Shown piece after piece: positions 25,892 through 31,485 of a DNA stretch of 31,485 nucleotides (position 1 is the first letter of the stretch; each line of letters begins with the position of its first letter). The notes beneath the pieces were generated by a model. The model made no database searches, had not been told where the DNA came from, and saw nothing but the letters and a program-made list of their open reading frames with translations. A program made the translations under genes and the position numbers. This DNA is from BMS3ABIN04 sp964553325 (GTDB lineage: Bacteria; Bacteroidota; Ignavibacteria; Ignavibacteriales; Melioribacteraceae). Location: positions 1-31,485 of the forward strand of contig CAZKKI010000042.1 of the NCBI GenBank assembly GCA_964553325.1. Direction: 5' to 3'.

Positions 25892-25907
25892 AACAATTAT
25901 AGTGCCA
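25892..25907 (-). promoter_or_regulatory. Sigma-54-like promoter of the pilin-like operon
   Basis: Minus-strand TGGCAC-tataa-TTGTT (25907-25892) matches the -24/-12 consensus TGGCAC-N5-TTGCW, with the correct 10-base spacing between GG and the second element; only C to T at the -12 GC differs. The transcript would begin about 25 bases before the ATG at 25855. Pilin genes in many bacteria use sigma-54. Confidence 0.45.
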
Positions 25908-26054
25908 TTGCAATAATCGTTTATTTTGCTCATTTCTTTAGATATTTTTAATGTTGGGAGGTAAATTTTGCTGGTAAAATTGTAAAATGAATTATTAAAA
26001 TGTATCAAAATGAATCACGAATGGCAGTATAATTTTGATGGTAAACACAAAATT

Positions 26055-27170
26055 TTATGATCTCGAATTTAACGTATGAGCCAAATCACTTTCGACCATC
26101 AATTTCACCAACTTGTAAAAATCCGTTTCCGCTTTCCAATCAAGTAATTTTTCAGCTTTTTCTGAATTGCCCACCAATAAATTTACTTCTGTAGGACGAT
26201 AATATTTCGGTGAAACCTGAACGACTACTTGTCCGGGTTTCAATTTAATTTTTTTTCTGTCCAATTTTTCAAGCAACTTGTTGGAAAAATCAATCTTCTC
26301 TACGAAACCTGTTGTGTTTTCGACTTTTCCTTTCCAACCGATTCTAATACCGAGTTCGTTAAAAGCCGTTTCCACAAATTCTTTTACCGAGTGGGCTTTG
26401 CCGGTTGCAAGCACAAAATCGTCTGGTGAATTATGTTGTAAAATTTTCCACATTCCTTCGACGTATTCTTTTGCATAACCCCAATCTCTTTTTGCGTCCA
26501 AATTTCCAAGTAGTAATTTTTCTTGTCTTCCCAAAAGAATTCTTACCGCGGCACTGGTAATTTTTTTGGAAACGAAAGTTTCGCTTCTTCTCGGGGATTC
26601 GTGGTTAAATAGAATTCCGTTGCTCGCAAACAGATTGTAGGCTTCTCTGTAATTAACTGTAATCCAGTATGCGTAAAGTTTTGCAACTCCGTAAGGAGAG
26701 CGCGGATAAAAGGGGGTTTCTTCATTTTGCGGAACTTGTTTTGCACCGCCGAATAATTCGCTTGTGGAAGCTTGATAGTATTTTGTTTTAACACCCGTTT
26801 CCCTTATTGCGTCCAACAATCGAAGTGTTCCCAGCGCATCAACTTGCGCGGTATAATCGGGGAGCTCGAACGATACTTTAACGTGACTTTGCGCAGCCAA
26901 ATTGTAAATTTCGTCGGGTTGAATTTTTTCCAGCAATCTGTTCAGGTTGCTTGCATCAACCAAATCGCCGTAATGAAGAAACATTTTTTTGTTAAGAATT
27001 TCCGGGTTGTTGTAAAGATGATCGATTCTGCCGGTATTGAACGAACTGCTCTTGCGTATTACACCGTGAACTTCGTAACCTTTTTCCAAAAGCAACTCGG
27101 TTAAATAACTTCCGTCTTGCCCTGTAATTCCTGTAATCAGAGCTTTTTTGATTTTTTGTTCCCCGTTCAT
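26055..27170 (-). CDS. gmd: GDP-mannose 4,6-dehydratase
   Basis: Converts GDP-D-mannose to GDP-4-keto-6-deoxymannose, the first committed step to GDP-L-fucose. The 371 residues show the NADP-binding TGITGQDGSYL at the N-terminus. The catalytic region has STSELFGG and YGVAKLYAYW (Tyr-x-x-x-Lys), and LFNHESPRRSETFVSKKI is a family signature close to the textbook HESPRRGETFVT form. The start ATG overlaps the stop codon of the preceding gene (ATGA), so the two are translationally coupled. Both feed the synthesis of surface polysaccharide or glycoprotein sugars. About 200 AT-rich bases lie downstream before the pilin-like operon. Confidence 0.97.
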   Translation of the reverse strand: MNGEQKIKKALITGITGQDGSYLTELLLEKGYEVHGVIRKSSSFNTGRIDHLYNNPEILNKKMFLHYGDLVDASNLNRLLEKIQPDEIYNLAAQSHVKVSFELPDYTAQVDALGTLRLLDAIRETGVKTKYYQASTSELFGGAKQVPQNEETPFYPRSPYGVAKLYAYWITVNYREAYNLFASNGILFNHESPRRSETFVSKKITSAAVRILLGRQEKLLLGNLDAKRDWGYAKEYVEGMWKILQHNSPDDFVLATGKAHSVKEFVETAFNELGIRIGWKGKVENTTGFVEKIDFSNKLLEKLDRKKIKLKPGQVVVQVSPKYYRPTEVNLLVGNSEKAEKLLDWKAETDFYKLVKLMVESDLAHTLNSRS

Positions 27171-28117
27171 TTTTTTAACCGTTCATAGTTTTTAAGAAAC
27201 CAGTCGTAAGTTTTGTTAAGCCCTTCCTTCAAAGAAGTTTTGTGCTTCCAACCGAAGTTGTGAAGTCTTGAAACATCTAAAAGCTTTCTCGGTGTTCCGT
27301 CCGGTTTGGTCGAATCATATTTAATCTCACCTTCGAATCCAATGATTTCGGCAATCAATTGTGCTAATTCGCCGATGGCAATATCTTCGCCGGTACCAAC
27401 GTTTATGTGTGAAATTCCCAAGTCGTAAATATCTTTTGCATCGATATTTTTTGTGAAGAAATAAATTGCGTCGGCTAAGTCTTCAACATATAAAAATTCA
27501 CGTTTCGGTTTCCCCGAACCCCAAATTTCTACTACGGAATTATTTAGTTTTGCCTCGTGAAATTTTCTAATTAGTGCAGGTAACACATGAGAGGTTTTTA
27601 AATCGAAGTTATCCCGGGGTCCGTATAAATTGGTCGGCATCAGCGAATAAAAATTACATCCGTGTTGAAGGTAATAATTTTCGCAAAGTTTGATTCCTGC
27701 TATTTTGGCTATTGCGTAAGGTTCGTTGGTATATTCCAATTTTCCTTCGAGAAGGTATTCTTCTTTTATCGGTTGAGGTGCAAATTTCGGGTAGATGCAA
27801 GAACTGCCGAGGAATATTAATTTTCTCACGCCGGTTTTAAAAGCCGAGTGAATCACGTTGGTTTCTATAACCAGATTTTCGTAAATAAAATCGGCTCGAT
27901 ACGTGTTGTTGGCAAGAATTCCGCCTACTTTTGCCGCGGCAACAATTACAACGTCCGGTTTTTCGTTCCGAAAAAAATCGTAAACATCCGTTTGATTCAA
28001 TAAATTCAACTCTTTGCGTTTACGAAGTAAAAGTGAAAATTCCTCATCCGCTTCAAATTTGCTTTTCACAGCCGAACCGACCATTCCCGTATGCCCGGCA
28101 ATATAAAGTTTAGTCAT
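27167..28117 (-). CDS. fcl: GDP-L-fucose synthase
   Basis: Takes the product of GDP-mannose dehydratase and makes GDP-L-fucose by epimerisation and NADPH reduction. Key motifs are AGHTGMVGSAV at the N-terminus, KVGGILANNTYRADFIYEN, the SSCIYP serine, the YAIAKIAG Tyr-x-x-x-Lys pair and PTNLYGPRDNFDL. Family length is about 310-320. I start it at the ATG at 28117 (316 residues, MTKLYIAGHTG); a TTG at 28126 would add three residues but has no better ribosome-binding site. It is first of the two-gene fcl-gmd operon, with an ATGA overlap at 27170-27167, and is divergent from the methyltransferase gene across about 97 bases. Confidence 0.96.
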   Translation of the reverse strand: MTKLYIAGHTGMVGSAVKSKFEADEEFSLLLRKRKELNLLNQTDVYDFFRNEKPDVVIVAAAKVGGILANNTYRADFIYENLVIETNVIHSAFKTGVRKLIFLGSSCIYPKFAPQPIKEEYLLEGKLEYTNEPYAIAKIAGIKLCENYYLQHGCNFYSLMPTNLYGPRDNFDLKTSHVLPALIRKFHEAKLNNSVVEIWGSGKPKREFLYVEDLADAIYFFTKNIDAKDIYDLGISHINVGTGEDIAIGELAQLIAEIIGFEGEIKYDSTKPDGTPRKLLDVSRLHNFGWKHKTSLKEGLNKTYDWFLKNYERLKK

Positions 28118-28180
28118 TTTAACCAAGCTAATTGTTTCGCTTTACGAAATAAAAATAATCAAAAGAATTTATAAAGTTAT

Positions 28181-28188
28181 TATATTTG
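28181..28188 (+). promoter_or_regulatory. Possible -7 element for the methyltransferase-amidase operon
   Basis: TATATTTG matches TAnnTTTG exactly and lies 26 bases before the ATG at 28215. No clear -33 partner is seen, so support is limited. Confidence 0.3.
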
Positions 28189-28214
28189 CCTGATTATTTT
28201 CAAAGGGGAATTAC

Positions 28215-28802
28215 ATGGATCCGATTAATCTTTTGGTTGGATTGAACTTATTTGTTTCGATGAGCGCTAATCTTACCGCCGCAAAAAAGGGGTTGCGGAC
28301 TAAGTTCACCGGTGCAAAAGAAAAGCCGATTACTTATTTGCAGAAAATTCCGCCTAACGTAGCTGCGCTTGTGCTCGTTTTGTTGATTCTCGGCGTGTTT
28401 AAAATATTTACGTTATCGTCCGAATACGAGGAACAATTTTTTAATGTGAGAGTAATAGGATTGGTTGTTTTTCTGATTTTTTCTTGGGTGCAAGTTTATG
28501 CATTTAAATCACTGGGCGAAAACTACTCACAAGATATTGTAATTTTTAAGAATCATGAGTTGTACAAAGGAGGCTTGTATAAGTTTATCAGACATCCTCA
28601 ATATTTAAGTCAAATTTTAAGCGACTTAGGCGCCGCCGTTGCGTTGCTGAGTTATGTGGCATTGCCGGTTGTTGTATTGATTGAAGTTCCGCTTTTTGTT
28701 TTGAGGGCTTTATACGAAGATAAACTGCTTGAAAAGCACTTCGGTGATGAATTTAAAACTTACAAAAAGAAAACAGGGTTTATGATTCCGTTTATCGGCT
28801 GA
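28215..28802 (+). CDS. Isoprenylcysteine carboxyl methyltransferase-like membrane protein
   Basis: A 195-residue integral membrane protein with four or five helices. The C-terminal region holds the ICMT/PEMT pattern: GGLYKFIRHPQYLSQ (119-133, with Arg-His-Pro at 126-128) and RALYEDKLLEKHFGDEFKTY (164-183). These residues bind S-adenosylmethionine in characterised members. The substrate is unknown; bacterial relatives are generally not linked to protein prenylation and may modify lipids or quinones. The ATG follows a GGGGA ribosome-binding site. The next gene starts 2 bases after its stop, so it is co-transcribed with the cell-wall amidase. Confidence 0.85.
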   Translation: MDPINLLVGLNLFVSMSANLTAAKKGLRTKFTGAKEKPITYLQKIPPNVAALVLVLLILGVFKIFTLSSEYEEQFFNVRVIGLVVFLIFSWVQVYAFKSLGENYSQDIVIFKNHELYKGGLYKFIRHPQYLSQILSDLGAAVALLSYVALPVVVLIEVPLFVLRALYEDKLLEKHFGDEFKTYKKKTGFMIPFIG

Positions 28803-28804
28803 GT

Positions 28805-30376
28805 ATGACACGACGAATATTTATACTAACCATATTTTTTTTACTCTTGCCTTCTTTACTTTCCGCACAGCGATTACTCAATGTTTCGGTGGTTAAAGAC
28901 GGTAAAACTTTTTATGTGCCTTCCTTAAAGAAAAAAGGGTTAACCTATATTTCCGTAGACGATTTTTGTAAAAATGCAGGATTGAATTATTACCGTAACG
29001 ATCGAACGAAAAAAATGGAAATAAAGTTTAAATATTACAATTTAAAGTTTACTGCCAAAAATAATTTCGTTATTCTGCATTCCAAACAAAACAATGTCAA
29101 TTACATTTATCAACTTCCGGTATCGACTTTGTTAATAAAAAACAAAATCTTCATTCCGGTTGAATATTCCACCGAATATTTATCGCTTGCGGCCGAAAGA
29201 AAAATTGTTTATGACAGATTAGATAAACAAATAAAGTTCACGGACAACAAAATCGATAGTTTTACCAAACTGAAATACGATAAAGAATCTTCGGCAATTA
29301 ATTACGCTTACGATATTTACGGATTGGATGTAGAGGAAAAAGTAAACGGAACTTTAATTCGATTCAAAACTTCCAAGCAAATTTTAAAACCGCGCGGTTC
29401 ACTTAATAACGATAAGCTTTATTTATTCTTTGCAAAATATTCTGTAAATCCCGCAATTGACTTTAAGAACATTAAATCGGATCTTGTCAAATCGATAAAA
29501 TACAAAAGCGTTAAAGGTAATCCCCAATTCGAAATTTCACTTCGTCCGGGTTATTCGTCGTTCGATATTTCAACGGATGTGGATAGCAAAGATATTCTTG
29601 TTTCTATTCACAATAAAATTTTTCGCAATCCGCAATTTGAAAATAAAGCGGCCGAAAAATGGAAATTCGACGTTGTGGTAATCGACCCCGGACACGGCGG
29701 TAAAGATCCGGGATCGATTGGTGTAACCGGCAAAAGGGAGAAAGACATAAACCTTGCAATCGCAAAAAAACTGGGCGGTTTAATTAGTAAAAACTTGAAG
29801 GATGTAAAAGTTGTTTATACCCGGCAAGACGATCGCTTTGTCGAACTTTATAAACGAGGTAAAATTGCCAACGAAAACAACGGTAAATTGTTCATTTCAA
29901 TTCATGCGAATTCATTGCGAAAAAAACCAAGTAAAACCAGAGGTTTTGAGGTTTATTTGCTAAGACCCGGAAGGACAAAAGAAGCAATAGAAATAGCTGA
30001 ATTTGAAAACAGTGTTATAAAGTACGAAGAGAATCCGGAACGATATAAAAAATTGACCGATGAAAACTTTATCTTAATTACAATGGCACGATCGTCTTTC
30101 ATGAGATTTTCCGAGACGTTTGCCGATTACCTAAATAACGAATGGAAAAGGGAAGTGGATATTCCAACCAGAGGAATAAAACAAGCGGGATTCTATGTTT
30201 TGGTGGGCGCATCTATGCCGGGAGTTTTAATTGAAACCGGTTTTCTCTCAAACAAAATCGATGAAAAATATCTTTCAAGCGGTAAAGGTCAGCAAGAAAT
30301 AGCCGAAGCAATTTTTAAAGCCGTTTTGAAGTACAAAAAATATTACGAAAAATCCGTTAAGAAAGATTTAGGTTAA
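28805..30376 (+). CDS. N-acetylmuramoyl-L-alanine amidase (Amidase_3)
   Basis: Cleaves the bond between muramic acid and the peptide stem of peptidoglycan in the periplasm, usually for daughter-cell separation. Of 523 residues, 1-21 are a signal peptide. About 25-150 resemble a copper amine oxidase N-terminal-like substrate-binding domain (paired GLTYISVDDFCKNAGL and IFIPVEYSTEYLSL). About 160-275 fits an AMIN-like beta domain. About 288-510 is the Amidase_3 domain. Zinc ligands and catalytic residues are visible as His297 (DPGHGG), Glu312 (REKDIN), His367 (SIHANS) and Glu477 (LIETGFLSN). The sequence between 385 and 445 may be the regulatory helix that blocks the site in AmiB/AmiC; this is inference. 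Two bases separate it from the methyltransferase gene. Confidence 0.93.
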   Translation: MTRRIFILTIFFLLLPSLLSAQRLLNVSVVKDGKTFYVPSLKKKGLTYISVDDFCKNAGLNYYRNDRTKKMEIKFKYYNLKFTAKNNFVILHSKQNNVNYIYQLPVSTLLIKNKIFIPVEYSTEYLSLAAERKIVYDRLDKQIKFTDNKIDSFTKLKYDKESSAINYAYDIYGLDVEEKVNGTLIRFKTSKQILKPRGSLNNDKLYLFFAKYSVNPAIDFKNIKSDLVKSIKYKSVKGNPQFEISLRPGYSSFDISTDVDSKDILVSIHNKIFRNPQFENKAAEKWKFDVVVIDPGHGGKDPGSIGVTGKREKDINLAIAKKLGGLISKNLKDVKVVYTRQDDRFVELYKRGKIANENNGKLFISIHANSLRKKPSKTRGFEVYLLRPGRTKEAIEIAEFENSVIKYEENPERYKKLTDENFILITMARSSFMRFSETFADYLNNEWKREVDIPTRGIKQAGFYVLVGASMPGVLIETGFLSNKIDEKYLSSGKGQQEIAEAIFKAVLKYKKYYEKSVKKDLG

Positions 30377-30413
30377 TTGTTTATCTTTAGCAAATAATTT
30401 TTGCGGAGTTTGT

Positions 30414-30815
30414 ATGACAAATGCTCAAAAGTGGGTTGCGTTGTTTCTTCTGGCGTTTATTTTGTTGTTTGTACTTTCCAAAATAACCCGTAAAGAAGAA
30501 GTTTCGACGGGAACAAATTACGAGTTTTATGAAGAAGATGTTGTTTCGATTATGCAAGCACAAAAATGTTTTCAATGTCACGGCGATAATTTGCGCGGCA
30601 CCGAAAAGGGACCCTCGCTTTACGGAATTCAAAAATACTGGTCGAGAGACAAACTGATAAATTATTTTCGTAATCCTACATCCTACGCTTCGGCGGAAAG
30701 GTTTGAAGTTTACAAAAAGAAATACAAAGAGTTTATGCCGTCTTTCGAAGAGGTTGATACAAAAAATCTGGGAAAGATTGCCGATTATATTCTCTCATTG
30801 AAAACTTCACAATAA
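30414..30815 (+). CDS. Membrane-anchored monoheme cytochrome c
   Basis: An electron carrier of 133 residues. An N-terminal helix (about 6-23) without a convincing cleavage site anchors it facing the periplasm. One heme-attachment motif, C52-FQ-C55-H56 (KCFQCHGDNLRG), is followed by a class I-like fold in which Met108 (KEFMPSF) is the probable sixth ligand. GPSLYGI and LGKIADYILSL are typical helices of small cytochromes c. The ATG at 30414 has a GGAG sequence 6-9 bases before it. It is separated from the amidase by 37 bases and has a hairpin just downstream. The partner enzyme cannot be named from the context; no oxidase or bc1 genes are nearby. Confidence 0.92.
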   Translation: MTNAQKWVALFLLAFILLFVLSKITRKEEVSTGTNYEFYEEDVVSIMQAQKCFQCHGDNLRGTEKGPSLYGIQKYWSRDKLINYFRNPTSYASAERFEVYKKKYKEFMPSFEEVDTKNLGKIADYILSLKTSQ

Positions 30816-30836
30816 TCCGTTAATATTTGTCGAGAA

Positions 30837-30863
30837 AACCGGTGCAAAAAAATTTGCTCGGTT
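30837..30863. terminator. Hairpin after the cytochrome gene, possible terminator
   Basis: AACCG (30837-30841) and CGGTT (30859-30863) enclose GCAAA (30844-30848) and TTTGC (30853-30857) with a 4-base loop, giving a 10-bp interrupted stem 22 bases after the cytochrome stop codon. No T-run follows in the plus direction, so termination is likely but not certain. Confidence 0.5.
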
Positions 30864-31113
30864 AAAAAGTTTTCAGTTCTTGCAATGCATTATATTTATT
30901 GACGTTACGGTTACTTTGCAATTATTTGTCAACTTTTTTTTCACCCTTCGACCGAACAACCACCAACATTAATAATTAAAATTTAAACATTAAATTGTTG
31001 CAAAACATTTCAAAAAAGCAAAAATTGTGATGTAAAGCACAATTCCGGAATTTCTGGCACCAAAGATGAATTAATGGGAATAAAAAATCTCAATATTCAT
31101 CTACGGTGCGCTT
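30864..31113 (+). other. AT-rich upstream region of the last gene
   Basis: No ORF is credible here. The region is strongly AT-rich with several A- and T-tracts (for example around 30950 and 31010) and contains a CRP/FNR-like operator. The hairpin at 30837-30863 closes the preceding gene. I see no confident -7 element. Confidence 0.5.
31023..31044. promoter_or_regulatory. CRP/FNR-like palindromic operator
   Basis: Perfect 7-base arms, AATTGTG (31023-31029) and CACAATT (31038-31044), flank 8 bases. The central part reads TGTGA-TGTAAA-GCACA, one base from the CRP-type TGTGA-N6-TCACA. Its centre is about 80 bases before the ATG at 31114. TGATGTAAA[T/G]CACAATTCC is shared with the operator near 13060 with one difference. 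Confidence 0.55.
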
Positions 31114-31485
31114 ATGTTGTACAGAAAATTTTTACTCTTTTTATCAATAGTCTTTTCGATTTCCACAACGGTTTCCGGACAAACAAATTATAGGATGTAT
31201 GCAAAGAACGGCGTGATGGTTAATACGACGACGTTCGAATTCGAAATAAGTATAAAAAGCGAAAGCGAACAATTCGAGCTGACATCGTATCAATGTTCGT
31301 TTTTGTTTACGTTATCGGACAATAATTTTTCCGGTATAACGTTTAGCTATATAGAAGGAAGCAGCGAACTGAATAACGAGCCTGCGCATTTTCTTGTTAA
31401 CACGAACGACGACGGAAGTCACACGCTTGCGTTTGCATCGAATGCGGGAAACGATATAATAACGAGCGATGAAGTAACGGTCGGT
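31114..31485 (+). CDS. Start of a secreted protein (3' end outside window)
   Basis: 124 codons are open to the right edge of the window. The signal peptide is clear: MLYRKFLLFLSIVFSIST then TVSGQ, with cleavage likely after Gly-Gln. The mature part begins TNYRMYAKNGVMVNTTTFEF and continues in alternating strands (FEISIKSESEQFELTSYQC, ITFSYIEGSSEL), like an Ig-fold or cohesin-like beta-sandwich of secreted Ignavibacteria proteins. There is not enough sequence to name a family. By analogy with such proteins it may end in a T9SS sorting tail, but that part is outside the window. The ATG follows a weak ribosome-binding region. Codon use is normal. The operator at 31023-31044 points to control by a CRP/FNR-family factor. 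Confidence 0.75.
   Translation, partial: MLYRKFLLFLSIVFSISTTVSGQTNYRMYAKNGVMVNTTTFEFEISIKSESEQFELTSYQCSFLFTLSDNNFSGITFSYIEGSSELNNEPAHFLVNTNDDGSHTLAFASNAGNDIITSDEVTVG

Overview
The window is AT-rich, densely coded bacterial chromosome. The best guess for the host is a member of Ignavibacteria (Chlorobiota) or a close relative in the Bacteroidota/Chlorobiota group. The main evidence is the C-terminal type IX secretion tail of the CotH-type protein, with the NYPNPFNPATKIKYGIP signature usual in that lineage. A DUF5686-type outer-membrane protein, a Reg_prop/Y_Y_Y sensor kinase, and a few TAnnTTTG-like promoter elements in intergenic DNA fit the same group. No rRNA, tRNA, CRISPR array, transposase, phage or plasmid genes were seen.

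Layout. Positions 1-2006 hold the 3' part of a long coiled-coil protein ending in a STAS domain; its start lies outside the window. Next come a small four-helix membrane protein (2096-2536) and 306 bases of non-coding DNA with a hairpin and a G-quadruplex motif. A large secreted CotH/lamin-tail protein (2843-5413) and a putative outer-membrane barrel (5560-6420) follow.

From 13010 down to 6432 on the minus strand runs a block linked by NAD: a stand-alone Thr-tRNA-editing-like protein overlapping a sirtuin, then a 14-blade propeller histidine kinase, nicotinate phosphoribosyltransferase and nicotinamidase. The sirtuin releases nicotinamide, and the last two enzymes return it towards NAD. A CRP/FNR-like operator lies in the divergent region above this block, opposite a small gene (13125-13379).

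Positions 13383-19824 carry two unusual transporters on either side of a class III-like PPK2 and an unknown protein. One is an SLC12-like cation-chloride cotransporter homologue. The other is an APC permease fused to a PTS EIIA domain and an RCK_C domain. After them come a DUF5686 protein and a TIGR01777 epimerase.

Positions 25855-23279 (minus) form a three-gene pilin-like operon with a sigma-54-like promoter and a strong terminator. Its last protein contains an inserted Cys/His-rich module. Then follow fcl-gmd (GDP-L-fucose synthesis), an ICMT-like membrane methyltransferase with an N-acetylmuramoyl-L-alanine amidase, an anchored monoheme cytochrome c, and the start of a secreted protein cut by the window end. 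That last gene has a second CRP/FNR-like operator upstream, nearly identical over 19 bases to the first.

No single complete novel system can be claimed. The most promising leads are the NAD block with its sensor kinase and tRNA-editing partner, the permease-EIIA-RCK fusion, the pilin-like operon, and the shared operator.
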